A stretch of DNA of 9,031 bases from the NCBI GenBank assembly GCA_003136515.1, contig PLEU01000185.1, positions 751 to 9,781 of the forward strand, in the 5' to 3' direction. Each line of letters starts with the position of its first letter. The stretch's first letter is position 1. A program made the translations under genes and the position numbers. The notes beneath the pieces are model-generated. The model had not been told where the DNA came from. It saw nothing but the letters and a program-made list of their open reading frames with translations, and made no database searches. Shown here one piece after another: positions 1 to 6,391 of the stretch. The stretch comes from Spartobacteria bacterium (GTDB lineage Bacteria > Verrucomicrobiota > Verrucomicrobiae > Chthoniobacterales > UBA6821).

Positions 1-1
1 A

Positions 2-2023
2 CTGCCAGTAACGGCGGACTCTGCCGCGACGGCAAGCAATGCGTCACAGCCTCCCGGCCTTTCAACCAACTCCGAGACAGCGTCGGGAACAAATGCAGCT
101 ATCGCCCGGACAGGCACCAATGTCAGCGCAGGGACGTCCGGGCTGGGTTCCACTAATACTTCGAGAGCGACCACCTCGGCGGGTTTGGGAGTGAAAACCA
201 TGGCGACCCCAACACCCCCACCCCCACTCCCAGTCGATGAGCCACCGAATCTCGAGCAGCCTCCTGACAAGATGGCAGCCAGCGCACCGCCGCCGGTTCC
301 ACCCTCCGAGAACGTCACGCTTAATCTGATCAACCGGCTTGTGCAGCGTGGGATCCTGAGCAAGGAGGATGCTGCCGACCTGATCAGACAGGCGCAAGAT
401 GACGCCAAGGTTGCGGCCCAGCAGGCTGCATTGACCCAACAGGCCGCGCAGACCGCGGCGGCGGCTCAACAGGCTGCCATGGAAGCTGCGGCGCCCCCAT
501 CCTCGGATGATGCCGTGAGTGTTTCCTATGTGCCAGAGATCGTGAAGACTGAGATGCGTAATGAGATCAAGCAGGATGTGATGGCTGCCGCCCAGAGCGA
601 AGGATGGGCCAATCCCAACTATCCATCCTGGCTGGCCAACTTTCGCCCTTTCTCCGATTTCCGCTTCAGGTATGAAGGCGACTACTATCCAAGTAACAAC
701 TCCACGGATCCTCTCCAGACACTCAACTTCAATTCCATCAACACCGGATCGCCCATCAATATTTCCCAGGCCAATGGAAATCAGTCTCCGCCGATCGGCT
801 ATCCCACCTACAACACGACTCAGGACCGAGACCGTCTGCGACTTCGATTTCGATTCGGTGCAGACATGGATCTTGGCGAGAATTTCACTTCTGGATTTCG
901 TATCGGTACCGGACAGAACGGATCACCGGTATCAGAGAATCAGACCCTTGGCACTACCGGCACTTACGGCCAACAGGGTGGTAATTTCAGCGATTATGCC
1001 ATCTGGCTGGATCGGGCATTCCTCAAATACGAGGTCGGTGATGATCCGGACAAACTCGGAGCCATTACCTTCGGCCGCTTTGACAACCCCTTCTACACTC
1101 CCACAACCATTATGTGGGCCAACGACATCGGGTTTGACGGCATTGCGGCACAAGGACGCTATCAGATTTTCAAAGGCTTCACACCTTTCGTGAATGGCGG
1201 ACTCTTCCCTGTCTATAACACTGATCTAAACTTCTCTTCCACGACACAGCCTAAGTACGCAAGCGATGACAAGTATCTGTATGCCGCTCAAGGCGGTATC
1301 GACTGGAAAATAACGAAGGACATCGCTTTCAAGGGGGCTGTTGGCTATTACTACTTCCAGAATGTGCAGGGTGAAGTTTCAGCTCCTCAGGTCGCCTACA
1401 GCGCCTCCGACCAGTTCAGCACAGACGACAGCCGTCCCTCTTTTGCCCAGAAGGGTAATACATACATCGCCCTGCGCAATATCCCTGCCACCATTGACAA
1501 TAGCTATGGCACTATCAACCAGTATCAATACTTCGGTCTCGCCACTCCTTTTCATATCTTCTCAGTAAACGGACGTTTGGAATATCGACACTGGGAACCC
1601 TTCGTTATCTCCGTCTCGGGCGAATGGGATAAGAATCTTGCTTGGAATTACAATGACATCGTCAACAATGGTCCGCCGCAGATTCAGGGGCCGGTCAACA
1701 ACTCCGGACCCAACGGCTCCTATGGAGGAGGTAACACTGCGGGCATCATTCAACTCAAAGTGGGATCAGGCGTTCTACAGAAACGCTGGGACTGGGATTT
1801 CGGTGTCAGCTACCGTTATGTAGAATCCGACGCAGTCATCGATGGATTCTGCGATTCCGATTTTGGCGGTGGGGGCACCAATCTGAAAGGCTATGCCATC
1901 GGGGGGAATCTCGCCCTCTCACGGAACGTTTTCATCGGAGCCCGTTGGCTGAGCGCAACTGGGATTGCAGGACCGCAGTACAAGGAGGACATCCTCCAGA
2001 TCGACGTCAACTCTCGCTTCTAA
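2..2023 (+). CDS. Outer-membrane porin, Porin_5-like, 5' end cut off by the window edge
   Basis: Probably a beta-barrel channel for passive uptake of small solutes across the outer membrane. The frame is open from base 2 to the TAA at 2021-2023 (673 visible codons). TTG at 185 and ATG at 200 could serve as starts, but neither has a ribosome site or is followed by a signal peptide. The frame before them is stop-free and codes for an Ala/Thr/Ser/Asn-rich linker, so the true start and signal peptide probably lie to the left. In order, counting from the TTG: Pro-rich linker (about 9-40), helix LNLINRLVQRGILSKEDA (46-63), Ala/Gln-rich coiled coil (about 64-105), PYVPEIVKTEMRNEIKQDV, then a barrel from about residue 153 with alternating aromatic and polar strands (DFRFRYEGDYY, DRLRLRFRFGADM, WLDRAFLKYE, GRFDNPFY). 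It ends in Phe, as many barrel proteins do. I match this order to Porin_5 from memory. The next gene begins 4 nt later. Substrate unknown. Confidence 0.85.
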   Translation: MPVTADSAATASNASQPPGLSTNSETASGTNAAIARTGTNVSAGTSGLGSTNTSRATTSAGLGVKTMATPTPPPPLPVDEPPNLEQPPDKMAASAPPPVPPSENVTLNLINRLVQRGILSKEDAADLIRQAQDDAKVAAQQAALTQQAAQTAAAAQQAAMEAAAPPSSDDAVSVSYVPEIVKTEMRNEIKQDVMAAAQSEGWANPNYPSWLANFRPFSDFRFRYEGDYYPSNNSTDPLQTLNFNSINTGSPINISQANGNQSPPIGYPTYNTTQDRDRLRLRFRFGADMDLGENFTSGFRIGTGQNGSPVSENQTLGTTGTYGQQGGNFSDYAIWLDRAFLKYEVGDDPDKLGAITFGRFDNPFYTPTTIMWANDIGFDGIAAQGRYQIFKGFTPFVNGGLFPVYNTDLNFSSTTQPKYASDDKYLYAAQGGIDWKITKDIAFKGAVGYYYFQNVQGEVSAPQVAYSASDQFSTDDSRPSFAQKGNTYIALRNIPATIDNSYGTINQYQYFGLATPFHIFSVNGRLEYRHWEPFVISVSGEWDKNLAWNYNDIVNNGPPQIQGPVNNSGPNGSYGGGNTAGIIQLKVGSGVLQKRWDWDFGVSYRYVESDAVIDGFCDSDFGGGGTNLKGYAIGGNLALSRNVFIGARWLSATGIAGPQYKEDILQIDVNSRF

Positions 2024-2027
2024 TTAC

Positions 2028-2726
2028 ATGACATCCACCAGATCACAGATAAGAACCCCGGTGCTCTCCAGCCTACTGATCACCCTGCTCTTGGTGGCCG
2101 GGCTTGTAAGCACAACGAGGGCCTCTGACAAGCTGAGTCCCGTCGAGCAGAAGCTGCGTGAGGCACTGCGTAACACGATGATCCAGCTTCGTGATTCCAA
2201 TGCCAAACTCTCTATTGCTCAAGCAGCTCAATCCGATGATGAGGAAAAAATCGCCGACCTACAGACCCAGCTTGATGATCTGACCAAGAAAACAACCGCA
2301 CAGAAGCAGGCCGACGATCAGACTATCGCAGATCAGAAGAGCAAGCTGGACAGCGACGACATGCAAATCAACCACCTGAGCGAATCCTTGGGAAAATGGA
2401 AATACGGCTATGCCAAACTTGCCGACTATGCGAAACAGACCGAAGGAAAACGCGCCGAACTTGCCTCCAAGATCATTATTTTGGACAGGCGTATAGCTGA
2501 TCAGCAGATGAAGAACGAGGAGATGTATCAGCTGGCCAATGAAGTACTAGACCGGTATGCCAAATTCGGCTTGGGAACGGCCATCGCAGCAAGAGAACCC
2601 TTTGTCGGCATCACCAAGGTGAAGTTCCAAAATCTGGTGCAGGATTATCAGAACAAACTGAGCGACCAGACCATCCGTCCCGATGATACGGCCAACGCTG
2701 GCATCGGCAACAACCCCAAGCAATAA
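2028..2726 (+). CDS. Secreted periplasmic coiled-coil protein, porin-operon partner
   Basis: A 232-residue protein of unknown function, probably periplasmic. Residues 1-32 form a signal peptide: basic N-region (R5, R9), hydrophobic core 12-27 and a T-R-A/S cleavage site. Residues about 36-165 are charged, Gln/Lys/Asp-rich, nearly free of proline and read as long helical coiled coil. The C-terminal part (161-211) is different: MYQLANEVLDRYAKFG, then EPFVGITKVKFQNLVQDY. I recall similar 'EPF-G-(8)-NLVQDY' endings in unnamed proteins next to porin or TonB/ExbB/ExbD genes in Gram-negative bacteria, but could not check this. The ATG at 2028 is preferred over an in-frame TTG at 1965 because the longer form would bury the signal peptide. 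No ribosome site lies near 2028, and the 4-nt gap to the porin stop suggests translational coupling. Likely role (inference): structural or assembly partner of the porin or its energising complex. Confidence 0.85.
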   Translation: MTSTRSQIRTPVLSSLLITLLLVAGLVSTTRASDKLSPVEQKLREALRNTMIQLRDSNAKLSIAQAAQSDDEEKIADLQTQLDDLTKKTTAQKQADDQTIADQKSKLDSDDMQINHLSESLGKWKYGYAKLADYAKQTEGKRAELASKIIILDRRIADQQMKNEEMYQLANEVLDRYAKFGLGTAIAAREPFVGITKVKFQNLVQDYQNKLSDQTIRPDDTANAGIGNNPKQ

Positions 2727-2768
2727 CAGCATCCCTAATCCGCTTCTTTATAAGCTGGCAAACTCTGA

Positions 2769-3725
2769 ATGAACCCATTGAAATTTAACTCTTTGAACAA
2801 ACTGCCTCCAATGAAACGAATACTCTCTATTGTCCCATTCCTAGCCCTCGCCCTGCTCGGCCTTTCCAACATTGCCAAAGCGGATGACTCCTCCGTGATC
2901 GCTCAGGTCGGAGATAGCGAGGTCAAGGCCGAGGACATCAAGCCCCTGCTGGAGAAGCTTTCCCTGAGCGACCAGCTCAAACTCGCCCACGACCCTGCCG
3001 CCCTCAATGACTACGTTAGGGGCCTCATTATCCAGCAACTCGTGTATAAGGAGGCCCTTGCCAAGAAGTGGGATCAGCAGCCCGAGGTTGTGACACAACT
3101 CGACCGCCTGCGCCAGCAGGCCATCACGCAACTTTATGTCCAGTCCCTTGCTACACCACCACAGGACTACCCCTCTGATGTGGATATCCAGGCCGCCTAC
3201 GACATCTTGAAGAAGAAGGACGCTCTCCAAGTCCCCAAACAATACCATCTGGCACAGATCTACATCGCAGACCCATCGGGCGCTGATAAGTCACTTGACG
3301 ATAAGGCCCAAGCCAAGCTCGACACCGTCAAAAAGGCCCTCAAGGGCGGGGACTTTGCAACCGTCGCCCAATCCCAGAGCGACGAGGCTGCCAGTGCAGT
3401 GCATGGAGGCGATCTAGGATGGCTGGCCGAGACCCAGATCCAGCCCGAGATCCGCAATCAGGTGACCATACTCTCCAAGGGATCTATGACCGACGCCGTG
3501 CACCTCAACGACGGCTGGCACATCATCAGGCTCTTGGAAGTGAAGGAGCCCTACACGGCTTCTCTCGATGAAGTAAAACCTGCTCTCATTAACGAGCTTC
3601 GCAAACAGCGCGCCCAGGCAATCGGCAAGGCTTACTTGGCTGAACTGCTCAAGCAGAATCCCGTGACGCTCAATGAGATCGCGGTGAGCAAGCTCATTAA
3701 TACCAAGGGGATGAAAGGAAACTGA
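2769..3725 (+). CDS. Secreted SurA/PpiC-type parvulin (peptidylprolyl isomerase or chaperone)
   Basis: Periplasmic parvulin-type foldase of 318 residues. Family members isomerise Xaa-Pro bonds or, like SurA, hold outer-membrane proteins unfolded. There is a signal peptide with hydrophobic core ILSIVPFLALALLGL and cleavage near AKA/DD (about residue 38). A helical SurA_N-like region follows to about residue 150. The parvulin domain (about 156-258) has the GGDLGW loop (213-218) and the closing strand GWHIIRL with H251. A helical tail completes it. The first parvulin active-site His appears replaced: YHLAQIYI (159-166) aligns with YNLSHILI of E. coli SurA, putting Q163 at the His position. A second ATG at 2811 (M15, MKRIL) would also give a normal signal peptide; neither start has a clear ribosome site. 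It follows the coiled-coil gene by 42 nt and is probably co-transcribed. The porin is the obvious client, by inference. Confidence 0.9.
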   Translation: MNPLKFNSLNKLPPMKRILSIVPFLALALLGLSNIAKADDSSVIAQVGDSEVKAEDIKPLLEKLSLSDQLKLAHDPAALNDYVRGLIIQQLVYKEALAKKWDQQPEVVTQLDRLRQQAITQLYVQSLATPPQDYPSDVDIQAAYDILKKKDALQVPKQYHLAQIYIADPSGADKSLDDKAQAKLDTVKKALKGGDFATVAQSQSDEAASAVHGGDLGWLAETQIQPEIRNQVTILSKGSMTDAVHLNDGWHIIRLLEVKEPYTASLDEVKPALINELRKQRAQAIGKAYLAELLKQNPVTLNEIAVSKLINTKGMKGN

Positions 3726-3738
3726 ACCCTCGCAGATA

Positions 3739-3918
3739 TCAGGAGTCGCCCTGGGTGTTGACCCGCGCTGAGGCAGGCGATCTTGCGTCTGACTCTGCTG
3801 CACGCGCAGCAGCAGGAGGTTCAGTGTTCACCCCCAACTGAGCCGTCACCCCAGACGCCTGCAGACCATCTTGGATGGAATGCGCATAAAGCCTGCGGAA
3901 AACGGATAAATCATTCAT
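3739..3918 (-). CDS. Possible small protein of 59 residues, unrecognised
   Basis: Reading the minus strand from an ATG at 3918 gives 59 codons to a TGA at 3739-3741. The N-terminal half looks like an amphipathic helix (MNDLSVFRRLYAHSIQDGL). The second half is Ala/Ser/Pro-rich and polar, ending VNTQGDS. There is no signal peptide, membrane span or cysteine. An in-frame TAG sits 14 codons upstream of the ATG with no other usual start between them. No Shine-Dalgarno sequence is visible, but that holds for most genes in this window. It converges on the parvulin gene, with 13 bp between stop codons. I do not recognise it. A 59-codon open stretch can arise by chance in GC-moderate DNA, and part of the Ala-rich region is a trinucleotide palindrome (GCTGCTGCGCGTGCAGCA), so this is only a candidate. 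Confidence 0.3.
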   Translation of the reverse strand: MNDLSVFRRLYAHSIQDGLQASGVTAQLGVNTEPPAAARAAESDARSPASARVNTQGDS

Positions 3919-3945
3919 GAGAAATGGTGGCGCACGACCGCTGCG

Positions 3946-3976
3946 GAGCCGAGAATGCTAATTCCGTGCTCGGCTC
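3946..3976. repeat. Perfect 8-bp inverted repeat, 15-nt spacer
   Basis: GAGCCGAG (3946-3953) and CTCGGCTC (3969-3976) are exact reverse complements and can form a stem with a 15-nt loop. No T run follows on either strand, so it does not look like an intrinsic terminator. It lies 28-58 nt upstream of the possible small minus-strand ORF, where it could act as an operator or as an RNA stem in the leader. It could also be unrelated to either. Confidence 0.4.
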
Positions 3977-4160
3977 ATCGTCGACCCTTATCATGATCGG
4001 ACTAAGAGCGATGCCTGTTGTAATCATCCAAACTGCGAATGAGACCACGGAACCTTACCGCTGGGGTTTATAGAGCCTTGATAATGCGCTCTGATAGTGC
4101 AAAAGGAAAAGATCCGCCTCCACATAGGGATCATCGCCGACTTCCGCAGACATCGGATGG

Positions 4161-4177
4161 GAGTCTCTGGGAGACTT
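4161..4177 (-). terminator. Short hairpin at the stop of the small membrane-protein gene, weak terminator candidate
   Basis: AGTCTC (4162-4167) and GAGACT (4171-4176) are exact inverted copies around a 3-nt loop. A G-T pair extends the stem by one. On the minus strand the stem begins inside the TAA stop codon of the upstream gene. The following bases (CCCATCC) contain no U run, so Rho-independent termination is doubtful. It may instead protect the 3' end of the mRNA, or be chance. Confidence 0.25.
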
Positions 4178-4481
4178 ATATCTTACGAGAGTATAGATCC
4201 CATACTACATTAATTGCCATGACAAGAATGGCTGACAAGACCGAGAGCATAGCCGGAATTTTTCCTATCCATCGAAACGCAAAGAAGATCCACAGTCCCG
4301 CCCCAGCTAAACCGACATACTTGCCCAAATAGATCCGCAGTACAGTCCCTGCAATGAACATCCCGATAATAGTCACTACTGCTATTTCGGTTGAATTCTG
4401 AATCTTCTCTTCTGTGGAATTAGGCGTGAAGACTGAGAAAAGCCCGTAAATGAGTGTTGCGTTCAAGAGGATCTGGATCAT
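4176..4481 (-). CDS. Small multi-span inner-membrane protein, unknown function
   Basis: A 101-residue protein that I do not recognise. Most of it is hydrophobic, with three or four likely membrane helices: about residues 3-18 (ILLNATLIYGLFSVF), 33-50 (AVVTIIGMFIAGTVLRIY), 56-69 (VGLAGAGLWIFFAF) and 76-93 (AMLSVLSAILVMAINVVW). A short polar loop (NSTEEKIQNSTE) joins the first two, and basic residues (RIYLGK, FRWIGK, LYSRKI) sit at helix ends as expected for cytoplasmic anchoring. The ATG at 4481 is the only start that keeps the first helix; it has no evident Shine-Dalgarno sequence. The gene lies 132 bp downstream of the secreted-protein gene on the same strand and could share its transcript. 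The hydrophobic periodicity argues for a real gene rather than chance, but no function follows from it. Confidence 0.6.
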   Translation of the reverse strand: MIQILLNATLIYGLFSVFTPNSTEEKIQNSTEIAVVTIIGMFIAGTVLRIYLGKYVGLAGAGLWIFFAFRWIGKIPAMLSVLSAILVMAINVVWDLYSRKI

Positions 4482-4613
4482 ATGGAATTTCTAAAACAAT
4501 CAACCGCGCGTTTTGTATAGATGAAGATTTGGCCAAACGCGGCGCTTGTTCGGACATCCTCCATTGTTGACACAAGAATCTTTACAGACAGGAAATGTGT
4601 TGCGCTCTTCATC
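4482..4613. other. Intergenic region between two minus-strand genes
   Basis: This 132-bp, AT-leaning region holds an imperfect inverted repeat, CGCGTTT (4507-4513) and AAACGCG (4535-4541), with a 21-nt spacer. On the minus strand the spacer contains TATACA, which resembles a -10 element about 30 nt before the membrane-protein ATG, but no good -35 element sits at the usual distance. A separate promoter for the membrane-protein gene is possible but not shown. Confidence 0.3.
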
Positions 4614-5267
4614 TCAATGGGAGGTGCCATTGGTCACTCCAGCATTGGGTTTCTGTAAATCCGGAGGAATGATGAGATAGCTTCCAGACATAGCATGCAA
4701 GGAATCATATGCCTCCTTATCCATGGGAATTTCAATCCAGTTTGTAGGATAGCTCGAATCCGGGTTGTATGATGCAACCTGACAGTTTAAGCGGGAGTCG
4801 ATAGCTTTAATAATATCGGCCTCGGTTTTCAGAATGGTAAAAGTCGAGGAGTATAACACGTTATCTCCTCGAAGAGGGGGAGATGTAAGATTGCAGGTTC
4901 GCAATACCTTCTCCAAACCGTCCACTTTATGAAAAAAACATACTAAGAGATCTCCTTGGGCGATTTGTTTCCCGATGTCCGTATCCGATCTTATGGGAAC
5001 AATCATGTAGGTGGCTTCACAGCCAAAAGGTGGTTTCCCCTTTTCAGTTGCGATGAGCTCACCTTTGAGTGCTGCACGACCAAAGCTTGGGTGAGGGTCT
5101 CCGCTTGGGCGGTCCGTGATGGTCAGGGTGCCGACCTTGTAGATTCCAATTGAGTCCGACTGATCCACAAGCCACTCGATTGACGGCGCACACAAGATTC
5201 TGGCTTTAGATGTGCCAGTTAGGAACAGTGCCGCTACGATTATTAATAGATGTTTCATTGTGTGCAT
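4614..5267 (-). CDS. Secreted hypothetical protein with five cysteines
   Basis: A 217-residue exported protein of unknown function. Residues 1-22 look like a signal peptide (K5, core LLIIVAALFL, cleavage near SKA/R). The mature part has five cysteines (C26, C83, C110, C125, C162), enough for two disulfides, as expected outside the cytoplasm. It begins CAPSIEWLVDQSDSIGIYKV, continues with strand-like segments, then a RGDNVLYSSTFTILKT segment and the helix ADIIKAIDSRL. I have a vague recollection of 'SIEWLVxxSD' openings in secreted proteins of Planctomycetes and Verrucomicrobia, but cannot confirm it. No catalytic motif or membrane anchor is visible, and no lipobox precedes C26. M4 (ATG at 5258) is an alternative start that also leaves a signal peptide. 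It is transcribed away from the ABC exporter genes, with 236 bp between the starts. Its function cannot be inferred. Confidence 0.7.
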   Translation of the reverse strand: MHTMKHLLIIVAALFLTGTSKARILCAPSIEWLVDQSDSIGIYKVGTLTITDRPSGDPHPSFGRAALKGELIATEKGKPPFGCEATYMIVPIRSDTDIGKQIAQGDLLVCFFHKVDGLEKVLRTCNLTSPPLRGDNVLYSSTFTILKTEADIIKAIDSRLNCQVASYNPDSSYPTNWIEIPMDKEAYDSLHAMSGSYLIIPPDLQKPNAGVTNGTSH

Positions 5268-5309
5268 GTCTTTATCTGACGTCTTGATCTGAGAAACTCT
5301 CCCTCAAGG

Positions 5310-5516
5310 ATGTCGATCCTAGTAATGGAGATGACCGTCTGTACCCAGAGCTACATCGCCGACAACATGGAGAGCTTTGTTGTAAAAGCCAAAAAGAAAG
5401 GTCAGGAGGTTCTTCTCAAGGTGAAAGCTGATTGCCTATTAACCGTGATCATTCCAACTCTCAAAAGGATTGATCCGAGAGTTGCCTGTCATACAGTTTG
5501 GCAATGTCGGTTCTAA
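5310..5516 (+). CDS. Possible small ORF or leader overlapping the ABC ATPase start
   Basis: A frame from ATG 5310 (alternatives at 5325 and 5331) runs 68 codons to TAA at 5514-5516, overlapping the likely ABC ATPase start at 5504 by 13 nt in another frame. Codons 8-40 look moderately coding-like, with many C/G third positions. The product has a Lys-rich patch (KAKKKGQ), four cysteines (C11, C42, C60, C66) and a short hydrophobic stretch CLLTVIIPTL. There is no clear signal peptide or known motif. It could be a translated leader coupled to the exporter, the remnant of a decayed gene, or non-coding DNA. I do not recognise it. Confidence 0.25.
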   Translation: MSILVMEMTVCTQSYIADNMESFVVKAKKKGQEVLLKVKADCLLTVIIPTLKRIDPRVACHTVWQCRF

Positions 5517-6391
5517 CCATAAAAGACCTAACAAAGGTTTATGGTTCCGTAGTGGCCTTGGCGGGTTTGGACCTAACCGTGGAAAAAGGCCAAATCTTCG
5601 GATTAGTCGGGCCCAACGGAAGTGGCAAGACTACCCTGCTGGGTATTATTCTTGATGTCCTCCATCCCTCTGCCGGCAGCTTCACATGGTTTGACGGCGT
5701 GGAAGGGAGCCATGTGCGTCGAAGAATAGGAGCCTTTTTGGAGACGCCGAACTTTTATCCCTACCTCAATGCGGACCAGAATCTCTCTCTGGTGGCCTCA
5801 TTTAAAGGGGTTTCCAAACCCCCGTTGGACAATCTACTTGAGCTAGTGCAGTTGAAGGAGCGTCGCTGTTCACGCTTTAAGACCTATTCCTTGGGTATGA
5901 AACAGCGACTGGCCCTCGCAGCGTGTCTAGTGGGAGACCCCGAAGTCTTGATTTTGGATGAGCCAACCAACGGCCTCGACCCAGAAGGCATGGTCGAAGT
6001 TCGGGAAATCATCCAGAAAATCGCCGCCCAAGGTAAAACCATCATCATGGCCAGCCATATCCTGGATGAAGTGGAAAGAATTTGCTCCCATGTCGCCATC
6101 ATCAAAAATGGGAAACTATTGGCGACTGGTGCCATCGGCTCGATTCTCAGCAACCGGCCCACGGTGGAAGTAGGGGCGGGTGATGGCGAAAAGCTCTTCC
6201 AGTTTCTTTCCGGTCTTTCTCTGGTCAAGAAAATCACCCGCAGGGATAATCGTCTACTCTTAGAGCTGGAACCGGGTACCAATCATGCAGAGTTGAACAG
6301 ACTGTCCTGCGAACACGGCATCGTCCTGGATCATCTCGTGCTGAAGCGGCAGAGTCTGGAGGTTGAATTTCTGGAGATTACGCGAAAATGA
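5504..6391 (+). CDS. ABC exporter ATP-binding protein, BcrA/LanF-like with E-loop
   Basis: Cytoplasmic ATPase subunit (295 residues) that powers the ABC-2 permease encoded next. It has all motifs of an active ABC domain: Walker A GPNGSGKT (36-43), signature YSLGMKQR (128-135, a common variant of LSGGQ), Walker B VLILDEP (148-154), D-loop GLDP and switch His H185 in ASHIL. The Q-loop position holds Glu: FLETPNFYPYL with E80. That is the 'E-loop' described for lantibiotic immunity ATPases (LanF) and also seen in bacitracin exporters (BcrA). Residues after about 215 form a C-terminal extension typical of this group. ATG 5504 is chosen because MSVLTIKDLTKVYG is a standard N-terminus; a TTG at 5498 adds two residues. 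No Shine-Dalgarno sequence is visible. The TGA stop overlaps the permease ATG. Substrate is unknown; antibiotic or peptide export is inferred from the family only. Confidence 0.95.
   Translation: MSVLTIKDLTKVYGSVVALAGLDLTVEKGQIFGLVGPNGSGKTTLLGIILDVLHPSAGSFTWFDGVEGSHVRRRIGAFLETPNFYPYLNADQNLSLVASFKGVSKPPLDNLLELVQLKERRCSRFKTYSLGMKQRLALAACLVGDPEVLILDEPTNGLDPEGMVEVREIIQKIAAQGKTIIMASHILDEVERICSHVAIIKNGKLLATGAIGSILSNRPTVEVGAGDGEKLFQFLSGLSLVKKITRRDNRLLLELEPGTNHAELNRLSCEHGIVLDHLVLKRQSLEVEFLEITRK

Larger units (their letters stand above)
3726..4175. other. Gene-poor interval between the porin operon and the minus-strand genes
   Basis: These 450 bases separate the plus-strand porin cluster from the minus-strand membrane-protein gene. 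I see one possible short reading frame on the minus strand (3739-3918) and one 8-bp inverted repeat (3946-3976), both listed separately. There is no tRNA, no transposase remnant and no stem followed by a T run that would make a convincing terminator for the porin operon. A plus-strand frame from 4039 runs into the antisense of the following gene and has no protein-like features. Confidence 0.6.

Noticed and set aside
209..232. C-rich tract in the porin linker as a phase-variation site
   Set aside because: The C runs are only about five bases and are broken by A and T. They encode an ordinary Pro-rich linker.
62..469. Minus-strand frame opposite the porin linker
   Set aside because: Arg/Gly/Trp/Cys-rich sequence typical of the antisense of Ala/Pro/Gln codons; the porin frame on the other strand is far more convincing.
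3795..3812. CTGCTGC-ACGC-GCAGCAG perfect stem
   Set aside because: No T run follows, and the symmetry can arise from Ala codon repeats in the possible small minus-strand frame.
4039..4332. Plus-strand frame of 97 codons
   Set aside because: Its second half is antisense to the membrane-protein gene, and its composition is Arg/Pro/His-rich with no recognisable feature.
5307..5320. AGGAT-GTCG-ATCCT palindrome in the divergent intergenic region
   Set aside because: Five-base arms with a short spacer are expected several times by chance in 9 kb; nothing else marks it as an operator.
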